From contig JAPZLL010000026.1 in NCBI GenBank assembly GCA_036250225.1, positions 372,001 through 436,000 of the forward strand: a stretch of 64,000 nt of DNA, in the 5' to 3' direction. The translations under genes and the position numbers were made by a program. Under the pieces are notes generated by a model. That model was not told the DNA's origin and did no database searches. It was given only the letters and a program-made list of their open reading frames with translations. The stretch is from Cercophora sp. LCS_1 (Eukaryota; Ascomycota; Sordariomycetes; Sordariales; Lasiosphaeriaceae). Of the stretch, positions 34,371-45,220 are shown one piece after another. Each line of letters begins with the position of its first letter. Positions within the stretch are counted from its first letter, which is position 1.

Positions 34371-34740
34371 CGGATCGTCCTTGCACGCTCCCCGGGCGGC
34401 AATGGGAGTCAGGCAAGAGTATCGGCGTTGGGCCTTTTCAACAATGGGTGCGCGGATGTCCACCACCACCGGGAATGAAGTCGCTTCAATTTTCTGCTTA
34501 CCTAAGGCACGAACACCCCCTGTCATCACCCCTGTAGACCGATAAGATAACAGAGCCCAAAATTGCCTGCCGCGCCGGCCCACGACGATTTGGCCAGCAA
34601 GGCCAATTCACAGCAGCGGTGCAATCCCAGTCAGAGAGAGCTTCGCATCAGCAGGCGATACATAGTTGTCCATTCGCTCACAACACCTCCATTTACCACA
34701 TTTCCCAGATTCTACCGCCGCTTGCTCGAGTACAGCGACA
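34371..34740. promoter_or_regulatory. Shared divergent promoter of bL27m and LCL2
   Basis: Only 370 bp separate the two start codons, which point away from each other. No single strong TATA box is visible. This is a candidate bidirectional promoter; the identification rests on gene geometry alone. Confidence 0.5.
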
Positions 34741-35144
34741 ATGCGCGTCCTAGCCCTCCTCTCCCTTACCCTCGTGAGCACAGTCTCCGCCCAGTTCGGC
34801 TTCTTCGACCAGATGTTTGGCGGCGGGGGCCACCAGCATCAGCAGCCCCAGAACGTGCCCAGCGATTCTACAAACTACCGAGCAAACTATGCGCGCTCCC
34901 ACTGCGATAAATATCTCTGCCCAGACACACTTGGTCGGTGTCCCTGTTCCCTGTCATTTCCAGGACTGAACTGACGGCCGCGACAGCTTGCGTGCACTTC
35001 CCCCACCACTGCCCCTGCGCATGGCCATCACACGAAGACAAGTTCGAGTTGGCCGAGGGCCAGCGCATTTGCATTTCCAAGGGCGGGTTCAAGCCTGGCG
35101 AGGCCGCAAGGAAACTTGAGCTTGCGCGCAAGGGCCTATTGTGA
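34741..35144 (+). CDS. LCL2: Long chronological lifespan protein 2 (LCL2) family
   Basis: Two exons, 34741-34933 and 34987-35144 (53-bp intron, GTCGGT donor, CAG acceptor), give 116 residues. A clear signal peptide (MRVLALLSLTLVSTVSA) is followed by a Gly/His/Gln-rich segment (MFGGGGHQHQQPQ), then the conserved cysteine region: CDKYLCPDTLACVHFPHHCPCAWP and GQRICISKGGF. Length and order match the LCL2 family, small ER or secretory proteins linked in yeast to chronological lifespan and ER quality control. The intron donor is a variant of the usual consensus but the join is required to restore the cysteine block. The gene converges with the GLC8 homologue downstream. Confidence 0.93.
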
Positions 35145-35594
35145 GGTGTGACGCGCACAAAAATTGGTGATTTCGTGGGTTTAACGTGTCCTGATTCCAG
35201 GGCATGAATCAGTTGATGGCAGATATGGCGATGGTGTTCGGTGTTTTGCGCATCTTCAGCTGGCTTGGTTGGCACATTGATAAAGGTTGATGAGCGGAAA
35301 AGGGGGCTCATATCATTACACGCATCTGCAGAGAATATGCTTGGATTCAGTAAATCTGATGCAGACTCGAGAGCTGTGAGGAACTGTCGAACGAGCAAAT
35401 CTCGTGTACCTCGGATGACATAGGAGAGAAAGACGCCTAACAGGAAGGACAAAAGCAGTGCTACCCTCCACATGCCGTACACCGCGAACTCCAGCGCCAT
35501 CCATCCTGCTCAAGTAAAGCCTCGAAAACGCCCTAAATTGCTCAACAGGAGAAAAAGAATAATCAATATCATCCTCTCAAGAAACAAACCGATC
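35145..35594. other. Convergent intergenic region
   Basis: About 450 bp between the 3' ends of LCL2 and the phosphatase inhibitor gene; no gene or repeat is seen. Confidence 0.55.
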
Positions 35595-36556
35595 CTAGTG
35601 CGAACCTCTAACCCGCCCAGGCAAAGGTGGCACTCCTTCGTCATCATCATCCTCCCCCTCCTCATCCTCAGGATGTCCCAACAGGGCCGCCACGTTCCTC
35701 ATCTCATAATGCTTCTTGCGCAGCTCCTCGAACTTTCTGTGCTTCTCCCTCTCCTCCGCACTCAGTCCGACCAAGTATTCGGTGTCATGGCCAGCACCGT
35801 CACTGTCAACATGCACCGCTCGGGGCCTCTTGTCAAACTCCCCCTCGGGAACAGCCTCCTCCGGCTCACCCAAGGACAGCCCCGGGATCTCGTCCTCAGT
35901 CCCAGGTCCATTCTTCTTTGATGGAACACCATCTACCTGATCCATGTCGATATCACCGGGTTGAATCGGCTCCGCCATCTCCTCGTCATCAGACGGGTCC
36001 TCAGCAGGGTCGTAGTGCTTGGCGAACGGCGTCTTGGGCTCGTTGATCTTCATTGTGCTCGACCGCTCTTGCTCTGTCAGGTAGAGATTCGCCTCGTCCC
36101 ACTTGAGCCGCTGGCCGGCCTCTTCGGCGTCGTGGCCTGGGTTGAGGGTGCTTTGGCGGCGCGAACCACCGGGGCGGGAGCCCGCGCCCGACGAGGAGCG
36201 CCGATGGCCGGCATTGTAGTGGGTGTTGGCGATGGTGATTTCTTTGGCCTCTTTGGGGGTGAGGGCGAGATCGGACGAGTTTTGACGGTGGAGCGTTGGG
36301 TGGGAGGGGTCGCGCTCTATGGGGGAGACGGGTGGCGAGTTGCGGTATGAGTTTTTGAGAATGCCTAGTGAGGATGGGTCAGGAACTGCTGTTTTCCAAA
36401 TGGCGATGTTTGAAGGCTGGTGGTTGGATTGACGCAGACTGATGATGATGGGTCGCTGCCCGACGGGAGCTGGAACTGGAGCTCACCTTTTGGCCGTGGG
36501 ACATTTGGCCCAGGCGGGGTATGGGGAGTCGGGTTTGTGCTCATTATGGTGGCCAT
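35595..36556 (-). CDS. GLC8: Protein phosphatase inhibitor 2 homologue (GLC8-like)
   Basis: Two exons, 36556-36487 and 36364-35595 (122-bp intron, GTGAGC donor, TAG acceptor), give 279 residues. The splice joins PRPKG to GILKNS, restoring the KGILKN motif by which inhibitor-2 proteins dock on type 1 phosphatase. Further signatures are RLKWDEANLYLTEQERS, the MKINEPKTPF block that contains the GSK3-type phosphorylation threonine (EPKTP), and KHYEMRN near the C-terminus, the equivalent of the helix lying over the active site. The end is acidic. In yeast Glc8 both inhibits and, when phosphorylated, activates Glc7 phosphatase. A second in-frame ATG lies four codons downstream and could also serve as start. 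Confidence 0.93.
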
Positions 36557-37498
36557 CGTGTGGTTGTGGTGTGAAATGCGATGTGTATCTTGAACCTATT
36601 GACGGCCGGGGCTCTTTGAAGAAAGTTGGATTGAGCAGAGCAGGCGGGTGACGGCAGAGAGTTGCGTGAAATGGAAGTTACGAGAGCGAGGCGAAGGTGC
36701 AGGAAAGGTGGAGTGACTTGTGGTTACGATGGTGGGGTCGTACAGTTGGCGGCCCAAGGCGCTTTGTTTCGGTGGGGAGAATCCACTGCAACCTGCATCA
36801 GCGCATCAGAACGGTCGTTTTCTTCCCATCCGTCCTTCCTTTGGTATAAATCCGATGGAACAAGTGTCGAACCGCCAGCTCCACGTGCTGCTGTGACTGT
36901 TGCTTAGGTCTGGTCAACCGGAATATTCTCGAGATGGTGGATGGGCTCATCTCATTGGTGTGATCTCCGGTGGTTGGTCTGGGCTCGTGGGTCTCCCGTT
37001 GGCAGCTGAGCAGTGCAAACGGCAGCCGACCTGAACCTTGACACCACTGCCTCCCGCACAAATCGCGAGATGGCTGACGGGCACGACGGGTTAACACTCG
37101 ATTCGAGGCAAGTCTGCGTGAATCGCTTCAGAGAAGCCTGATCCGTTGCAGCATCCGCACGTCGAGTTCACTGTGTGCTGAACACTGACAATTACATCAT
37201 CGTGCTCTTGCTTTGGGCCCTTCCCGCATGCGGGGAACGATAGGAGCATCCAGCGACGTCATCAGAAACACCAGGGGTTGGGAATACAACCAGCCTTGAC
37301 CTTGCGATAGTCGAAAACTCGATTGCTATCCAACGAACCAGCAGGGGTATCTAGAGTAAGATGGGTTTCCACCAATCTCAGCAGTCATCAATCCGAGCTA
37401 TCCACCCTCCATCACCATCAACACGCCGAATTCGACCGAGAATCATGCCAGAGGCCAAAAAAATGACAACCTGCCGCTATACACCAATCATTAGGACA
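36557..37498. other. Intergenic region without a supported gene
   Basis: Holds the promoter of the GLC8 homologue and the 3' side of the sugar transporter gene. Only short overlapping frames are seen. Confidence 0.5.
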
Positions 37499-39447
37499 TT
37501 ACGCCACCTTTGTGACTTGTGACTGGACAACACGCTTCTCGTAGCTTTCCATCACGTCGCTGTCGACGTCTTGCTCGAACACGTTGACCTGAGTCTCCTT
37601 GAACGCTCTCGCACTGACTCCTTGCTGGAAGAGGAGATCCATTTCGGCGAAAGAGCGACCAGTAGGCTCGGGCACTCGGAAGTAGGTGTAGATGATGCAG
37701 AGGAAGCAGATGCCGCCCTAGACAAGTTAGCTCGATGTCATCATCCACGACGCAATGATACCCACCCAGAAGAAGCCGGCATAGTTACTCCAGTCCCACG
37801 CGCCGGGGTTGAGCATATATGGAGTCAAGACACTGCAAACAATTCCGACAATGATGCTGCAACAAGTCAGTTGTGCTTCCAAGCAAATTGGGACAGGATA
37901 AACATACTAGAGGACACGTCCAAGGGCAACGGTCTTGATTTGCAATCGTCTTGTTGAGATTTCGCTCACAAGCGAATAGCAAACAGTACCGACAGTCAGT
38001 TGGTAGGTCAAGGCCCAGCCCAGCATGATGCTGCCCGTGGCAATCGAGCCTTCACGCCGGTGCTCGTCCGGAACAAGGCCCAAGAAACCGAGGATGAACA
38101 GCATGGTGCAAAGACCACACAGACCATAAAGGTAGAGCGAACGACGACCGATGCCGCGACTCATGAGCCACCAGGCGCCGAAAACACCGACGATGTTCAT
38201 GCTGTACTGACCAAGAGCGAACCCATACGCATCATACGAATCGAGACCGGCCTGTGTCAAGAAGTATGTCGAGTAGTTGGAGAAGGAGTTGCCGCTGAGA
38301 TTCTGGATCGCCCAGACCATACAGACAATCTCGGTGCGTCGCAAGTCGTGGCCCTTGAAGCAGTCCCAGTACGTAGTGCCGCTGGAGCTCTTCTGCTCCA
38401 AAGCAATGGTGTGAACCATCATCGCCACGGTCTCGTCGGCATCGAAATTCGTCTCACGGTCAAGGCTGGTGAGCCGAAGCAACGACTGCTTTGCTTCCTC
38501 GACCTTGCCCTTTCGGACAAGCCACCAAGGAGATTCGGGTGCAAAGTAGATGCCGATGATGAGCGGGACAGGCCACATCCACTGCAGAGCATAGGGGATG
38601 CGATATGCCCATTCATCCTGGCGGTCCAACATGGACATGATGACACCAATGCCGATCAGTTGGCCAATGCCCCAGCAGGCATTGACGTACGAAGTCAGGA
38701 AACCTCTCATGGCGACTGGGCAGACCTCGGAGGCATATGTGATACAAAGGGTTTGGAAGACACCCCAAGGCTACAAATCGTCAGGTTGGCAGACTGTTGC
38801 CGGGAAACTGGCTCACTTACGATACCACACAGGATCTCAGCAGCCAGGAGGGTCTGAACATTTTGAGCCGTGAAAAAGAGCGAAATCCAGGCTGTGAGAA
38901 GGGTCAAGCAACCAATGACGGTCCAGCGGTAACCAAACCGCTCAGAAACCCAACCGTTAATCAGGAGACCGATCAACTCTCCCACGTTGGCACCCTATGC
39001 CACAGTTAGTTTACTGGGGTACCGTCAACATCGGATGTAATGCTCACATTGCTGAGACCGGCTTGCCAAGGGGCAGGAACCTGCCACTCTCCCGAGGGCA
39101 GCTGCTCACCGTACTTCCTGTTGAACTGAGGGAAGGCATCTAGTGTCCGGTCAGCCCCTTGTTGCAAAGACCGCGAAGAAAAGCGGGTACGAACAAAAGT
39201 TATTGATCAGGCAGACATCATAACCCTCCATCACGATACACGTCGAGATAAGGATGCTCCACATAATAGCCTTGGGATAGAGTTTGATGCCCTGCAGCAG
39301 CGTCATGCTCTGCTCCTTCTCAGTTGCCATCTTTGCGTTGTGGATGACATGATCCATGGTCTTGACACGGGCGACCTCATCCCGGTCGTAGTCCTCCATT
39401 GAGGCGGGAGAGACCTCGCCGGGCCCAGCGACCTTGGTTGAAGTCAT
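37499..39447 (-). CDS. MFS sugar:H+ symporter, maltose/alpha-glucoside permease type
   Basis: Six exons (39447-39195, 39139-39048, 38994-38821, 38770-37908, 37856-37766, 37717-37499) give 563 residues; the five introns are 48-55 bp. Splicing restores the family signatures: GYDVCLINNFYAFPQF in helix 1, the loop 2-3 motif NGWVSERFGYRW, PESPWWLVRKGK after helix 6, GRRSLYLYGL, and the PEPTGRSFAEMD motif after helix 12. Intron 4 could look like a stop (CTCTAG), but the GTATGT donor gives VLYIIVGIV as expected. Members import maltose, other alpha-glucosides or related sugars with protons at the plasma membrane; the substrate cannot be read from sequence. The gene is divergent from a Zn2Cys6 regulator gene about 1 kb away. 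Confidence 0.93.
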
Positions 39448-40496
39448 GACTGGTGGCGGAAGTCCAACAAAAAGGGGGCTTGAATTAAGCTCAGAGGCCG
39501 CAAGCGGAGGAAGACGTTAGAAGCAGGGCGGAGACGTTGAGAGACTCTAGGAAGGAGCGAATAAAATGTGCGGGTGGCCCCATCACGGCGTATTTGAGGT
39601 CCATAGAAGATTCAATCCGCAAGCTGATCCATGCCGCCTCCATGGTGGAGTGCAGCTTCGATTTGGTGGGGTGTGGAGCTTGAATGGTTGACAGAACTTC
39701 ACATTTACCTCGGGACATGGTCGACATGGACCATCGCGGCTCCCGGTTCGTTGGATGGAACGTTGTTCGCCACGTTGAAGCTTAGGTATGCCGCTGTCAG
39801 GAAAAGGCGACAGGTCGCAGTGATTCCGGTTTCCTTGTCGGAATCGGCAGTAACCACCGGCTTAGGAAGGTGCAACGTTGAGGGTAAGTGAGATGCCCCG
39901 CTTCCTCCCACAACGCACCGCGCAGGACCCCTGTGAGAGGGTCCACGGGCCAATTGGGAGCTTTGGCGGCGGGGGACAGCAGCGGTTGTGATGGATGCCG
40001 CCATCTCGAACTCTGGAGACTGTCCAGGTTCTCCGCGCCGCCGGAAGGCCCGAGAGTTGTCGTCCCGGTCCATCGCTCCATCGCTCGGCCTACCCCGGAC
40101 GCAACCCCTCCAGCCTTTGCTCTTCCCGGCGCAGCCAGAAGGACGATGTGCGGGGTGCATGGACGGCGCAAGATAAAGACGGCGACGCTGAGCAATCGCG
40201 GGCGTGCAAGTGGTGATCGCCATCCACAGCCGTCCCCGCTGGCGATCGGGCCTAATCTCCCCTGCCAGCCACGGCGGTTGGCCGGGCTTCGGAGGCTTTC
40301 GCCCTTTTCTGACCGCGTTTGTGCAGCAGTCACATTCACCGCGCTCTGTGCTCCTCAAATCCCATCTGCCCAATTCCGTCACCTTTTTGTTCTCGCGACA
40401 GTGGCCAGACTCCACCGTCGACCGCCCATCGCCCCTCGCTGCCCAATGTGCGCTGGCTTCCTCTGAAGGGGCCCGGGCCGTCGGCTGTTGCATTCA
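39448..40496. promoter_or_regulatory. Divergent intergenic region between sugar permease and Zn2Cys6 regulator
   Basis: About 1.05 kb separate the two start codons. The stretch is GC-rich with many CGG and CCG triplets, the half-sites typical of zinc-cluster regulators, but I see no unambiguous spaced repeat. Long open frames on both strands reflect GC content rather than genes. Confidence 0.45.
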
Positions 40497-42802
40497 ATGC
40501 CCTCCCCCAACGGGCCGGCCCCGTCGGAATACGCCCAGAGCCTGGCCAACTTCGGGTGGTGAGTTCGGACCCCCGTCCCGTGCTGCCCATGATGGCCGAT
40601 CGGGAGCCACACAACCCGGTTGCACGACTAACACGGATGCCATGGACAGCGAGAATTGTCGCGAGCAGCACCTTAAGTGTCGGTAGGCCCAGTTCCGACG
40701 CCGGCACGGATGACGTGCCGGGCGGAGTTCGCCCGACGTCGTGCGCACTGCTGACCGGGACCTTGCAGGCGATCGGGTAACGCCCACCTGCGGCCGGTGC
40801 TTAGCCGCTCGCCGTGAATGCCGCCGGGCCGGCCTCAAGATCCGTGTTGTCAAGAGTCTGTTTTTTTCCAACACACTGTGTTTCCTGCCATGCAACTGAC
40901 AGGCGCCATGCAGAGGACTTCAAAAAGAAGCAGAAGTGGGTCAAGACGCCAAGACGAGGTTTGTTGCCCTGACCATGCATCATGGCTATCCCCCATGCTA
41001 AGGCCTCGTTTCAGCCGTCTTCGTCGACGAGACCAAGAAAGTCATCAGTGGACTTGGGAGCCAGGATGACGACCTTGACGATAATGACAGCGTCTCCGAT
41101 TCTCCGGTCCCGTCGACGGATGCAACCCCGGCCGCTCCCAGTGAGACTTACACCCCTGAGATGACCATGACGGCTCTGGCTGCCGCAACGTCAATCGTCT
41201 CGCCAGGCCCGGCTCAGAATGGGTCTCCCACCGACCGTGCCAGCCACCGCCCTGATCTTCACTGGATCAGGAAGCCCGAGCTGCGCCGCATCATGGAGAG
41301 CATCTACCTGACGAAGCTGATGTATCCTCTCACAGACATTACAACAGCGAATCTGCTAAGACACTATATTCAAAGTCTCGCCAAATGGGTAAGTCGATGT
41401 CTCGACCCTCACTTGTCCTCCTCTAACGGGCAGAAAGCTGGATTTGTGTGACAAGGACCGGTGGTTCGAGACTATTGTCCCAAAGATTGCAGGCACCAAC
41501 AAAGTATTGATGCATGCCATCTTTGCTTTGGCATCGCGGCACATGCACCACATTGGTAACGACATTGATGCTTTGTCGAGTGAGAGATACTACGACTCAT
41601 GCTCGGAACTCCTTCGCTCTGCTCTTATCTACAACGAAACCGTATCCGACTCGAACCTCTTCGCGGCAACTATCATTCTCCGCGTGTGGGAAGAAATGGG
41701 AGGTAAGTTGCACATTCAGCAGGGTCTGACGCTGGAGCATCGTCTGACCACCGTCGCGGTAGCAGTGACGCACCACGGTGAAGACTGTGAGGGTTACATC
41801 CTGACAATTCATCACTTTGTCAAGATGGGAGGCCAACACTTGGCCCCGAGAACGCTGGGAGCCGCAGCCTTCTGGGTTGGGTTACGCCAAGAGATCTTTG
41901 TTGCCGTCATCAAGAAGGAACCCATTCGAATCCTCCTTGTGCCATCACTCGTCAACCCCGTTCTGCCGCTGGAAGACCGGCAGAGATCGCACATCGGTCA
42001 GTTGGAGATCTACGGCGAAGAAGACGAGGCCGATGACTACACTCTGGCCAATCGGGCCGTTGTTCACTGCGCAGAGGTCTTGAACCACTGTTTCAGCAAG
42101 ACCGATGTGCCCGGATCGCAGTGGCATAAGTTGAAAGACAAGATTGACAAGTGGAAGACACACCTCCCCGATACATATCGTCCCATCTTCTGTGGGAGAG
42201 ATGCCAACGAGCCATTCTCGGAAGAGTGGTACAGCCAGAGTTGCCATGGTAAGACTTTTACTGCAGACGGCGGGCTTGGTCATCGAGACTAACATGAGAT
42301 ACAGTCATTGGCTGGCAGCACCATCTCCTCGCTGAACTATTTCTTGTGCGGAAGGACCCAAGTCTTCCGCCCCAGATGGCCCTGAAGGTGAGCATCCTCG
42401 AGTCTGAAGACACGATACAGCTCTAACACGTCAGCAAGGAACGCATACAGGGCCTTGTTCGACGAATTGTCGGTATCGGACTCGGCAATCAGTGGACAGC
42501 ACCGGGCATGTTTACCGCCTGCATGGCAATCGCTGCATGTAAGGCTCATCAGGCAAGGATGCCCGCGAATGCGGCTGACAACTTGGGCAGTTGGCGACTG
42601 GTTTCAGGATTATCGAGACCAGAGCAAAATGTTTGAAATTTTGGAAATGACGGAGAGGCAATATGCCCGACCAACAAGGCGCGTTCGGGACCAGATGGTC
42701 AGAGCTTGGGGCTGGCAGACGGGCCCTGCGGCTTCTCATCAGGTCACGATGACTGATGCAACAGACTACAGGGATGGAGTTGGGAGAGATGACATGGCAT
42801 GA
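40497..42802 (+). CDS. Zn(II)2Cys6 transcription factor with fungal-specific C-terminal domain
   Basis: Ten exons give 580 residues: 40497-40558, 40650-40678, 40769-40855, 40914-40958, 41015-41388, 41438-41702, 41763-42248, 42305-42387, 42439-42538, 42591-42802. The DNA-binding cluster is assembled from three exons: C-EN-C-REQHLK-C-DRVTPT-C-GR-C-LAARRE-C, the canonical C-x2-C-x6-C-x6-C-x2-C-x6-C spacing. Starting instead at the ATG at 40642 would lose the first cysteine, so the upstream exon is needed. The exon 3/4 junction is the weakest. After a linker with KKKQKWVKTPRR and FVDET, the helical fungal-specific domain has WIRKPELRRIM, FALASRHM, MGGQHLAP, FWVGLRQEI and RPTRRVRDQM. The 60-bp intron at 41703-41762 has no stop in frame, so retention would add 20 residues. 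The adjacent permease is a possible target. Confidence 0.88.
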
Positions 42803-43969
42803 CGGGATACCGTCAAGAATCGTTTTAGCGATGTGACAGGTCCTATGATGGCGCAAGGTACCTATTTGGAAAGCGGGATCAGGATCAGGATCATTTCAGG
42901 AGGGCAAGGAAATCAGGCGTTTGGCTAGGGCGGATATCATGAAAAATGGGGTCTTGGGTTTGAATTTGCAATGCGTTTTGTATTTTGGCGGTCAAGCTGC
43001 ATACAGGCCGAAGCTCACATTTTCCTAATGCAGGCGGTGTCGAAACCCGACCGACGCTCCGTGAGACATGAGAGACAATCTGGCCGCCCATATCACTCCA
43101 CATTCAGGGGTTCCGGTGCGAGCGATGCCCGACCTGTTCCCACGCCCGAGTTCCTGGGACGGTGGCTCTCCATGCGGTCGACCCCGGTCTCCAGAAGATG
43201 GCTGATCATCTGGATTGCGATTTCCGTACAACCACTAGATTAGCGAACCCCGAAGGTTGCGGCTCATGCGGCTTTCTGTCAAACTCGAGATAAGGCACTG
43301 TCCTAGGATGGCGATTTTGGCCGACGGGATGTTGGCTCGGACTGTGGTGTCGTTCGGGATGGTTTGCCCCTTTTTCTGTTGAAGCTTAGCTTCCGGCACT
43401 CGGACGGGACTCTAGCCGATGCTACGTCGCGGCAGGCCGGGCAAAATTGCCTCTTTTGGAGCACCACCCACTCACACGGTGCGATGTCCGCCTTCGACAT
43501 GCTAAAAGATTTTGCGCCGATCACCTGGCAGGAACGTGCGTCCCGGGATCGCAAGAAGGGGTAAATGGCGCGATAGACGAGAGACACGCATTCCCACCCA
43601 ACCCCTCGGCGTTTTGGGCATCCCGAAGCAGTCACGAGAAGGTGAACCCAGAAAGGGATCATCCGAGTTTTGCATACGCCGGCTTCAGTGGCTCTTGCCA
43701 TTGGTGTTGGCATGTGCGCCTGTCCTTGTCCCGGCGGGTGAAGTGGACGTGTGGGTGGACATGATCCCCAGGTATGAAGAATCACCGCCATTCACACGGG
43801 AATCTCTTGTATAAACATATGTGTGAGCACTGTTTTTGCTAGCTGGTAGAGGGTGGGCACGGGGTAGATCCGAGTTGTTGCGGTGTGTGTGTGTGAATCG
43901 AGTCTGGTGGACGCAACATTACACGGGGGTTGCGATATCGCCTCCCATTTTGTCTGTGATCGGCCTGGA

Positions 43970-43978
43970 TATATAAAG
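43970..43978 (+). promoter_or_regulatory. TATA box of the MIOX gene
   Basis: TATATAAAG lies 219 bp upstream of the MIOX start codon, a plausible distance given the repeat-containing leader between them. Confidence 0.6.
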
Positions 43979-44082
43979 CTGTTACACCTCTCACTCTTTC
44001 AGTCGTTTCGTCCATCACCAAGTCGACATACACTCCTCCATATATCCACACTGTTCATACATCCCATCACTATCCACACTAC

Positions 44083-44083
<1 letters not shown>

Positions 44084-44146
<63 letters not shown>
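44084..44146 (+). repeat. (ATC)21 microsatellite in the MIOX 5' leader
   Basis: Twenty-one perfect ATC units, followed by a degenerate run of GTC/ATC/GTT units up to about 44178, end some 10 bp before the MIOX start codon. The frame through the repeat is open but has no proper ATG, so it is leader rather than protein. Confidence 0.93.
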
Positions 44147-44188
44147 GTCGTTGTCATCGTCGTTGTCATCGTCGTCGTCACCACTACC

Positions 44189-45220
44189 ATGGCCCCCTCC
44201 GCCATAACCCCACCCTCCTCCCCCGGTCCAGGCCCCCTCCTCGAATCCATCTCGGACGAAATCGACACCCTCAACATCCTCAAAGACCGCGCCCGCGCCC
44301 GCGCCAAGCTTGCAGCCAAACAAGCCCTCTACGACGCCCAACCCACCTTTGACGCCGAAAAAGACAAGTCCGCCTTCCGCCAATACACGACCGCCTCCTC
44401 CCGCGTCAAGAACTTCTACGCAGAACAACACGCCAAACAAACCCTCTCATACAATCTCCTCGCGCGTTCCAAATTCCACTCCCCCTCACGCGTGCGCCCG
44501 GAAATGACCGTCTGGGAAGCCATCGAGATGCTCAACACGTTGATCGACGAATCCGATCCCGACACCGAACTCTCGCAGATCCAGCACCTTTTGCAGAGTG
44601 CCGAAGCCATCCGGCGGGATGGTAAACCACGCTGGATGCAACTGGTCGGGCTGATCCACGATTTGGGGAAGTTGATGCTTTTCTTTGACGGCGCGCAGGG
44701 GCAGTGGGATGTGGTGGGGGATACCTTCCCCGTTGGGTGTCGTTTTGACGAGGCGTGTGTGTTTCCTGAGACGTTTGCGGCGAATCCGGATCTTGGACAC
44801 GAGGTGTATGGCAGTGAGATGGGGATTTATGAAGAAGGATGCGGGATTGATGAGTTGATCATGAGCTGGGGACATGATGAGTATCTGTACCTGGTTGTGA
44901 GGGACCAGAGCCTGATTCCGGAGGAGGGGTTGGCGATGATTCGGTACCATTCTTTTTATCCGTGGCACAAGGAGGGTGCGTATGGCCGGTTTATGAAGAA
45001 TGGGGATGAGGCTTTGCTGAGGGCTGTCAGGGCGTTTAATCCGTATGATTTGTATAGCAAGAGTGACGAGGTGCCGAAGGTTGAGGAGCTCAAGGTCAGT
45101 TGTTTTTTTCCCCCTTTTTCTTCTAGAACCGACAAGAGAAAATGATTGCTGACGGGTTTTTAGCCTTATTACCTGGAGTTGATTGGTGAATTTTTTCCTC
45201 AGGGGAAGATCAAGTGGTGA
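44189..45220 (+). CDS. Inositol oxygenase (MIOX)
   Basis: Two exons, 44189-45094 and 45164-45220 (69-bp intron, GTCAGT donor, TAG acceptor), give 320 residues. The enzyme opens myo-inositol to D-glucuronate with a mixed-valent di-iron centre. Expected iron ligands are all present: His in QHLLQSAEAIRRD, His-Asp in GLIHDLGK, His in SWGHDEYLY, His in RYHSFYPWHKEG, and Asp in FNPYDLYSKSD. The rest of the core (VWEAIEMLNTLIDESDPDTE, WDVVGDTFPVGC) and the short second exon (PYYLELIGEFFPQGKIKW) match the family end to end. The start ATG lies in an ACCATGG context directly after the trinucleotide-repeat leader. It supports use of inositol as a carbon source. Confidence 0.96.

Larger units (their letters stand above)
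42803..44188. other. Intergenic region upstream of myo-inositol oxygenase
   Basis: No supported gene. The last 220 bp hold a TATA box and a 5' leader with a long ATC repeat, both listed separately. Confidence 0.55.

Noticed and set aside
40642..40686. Start of the zinc-cluster regulator at ATG 40642
   Set aside because: It would leave only five of six zinc ligands; the upstream exon 40497-40558 with a GTGAGT donor restores the canonical spacing.
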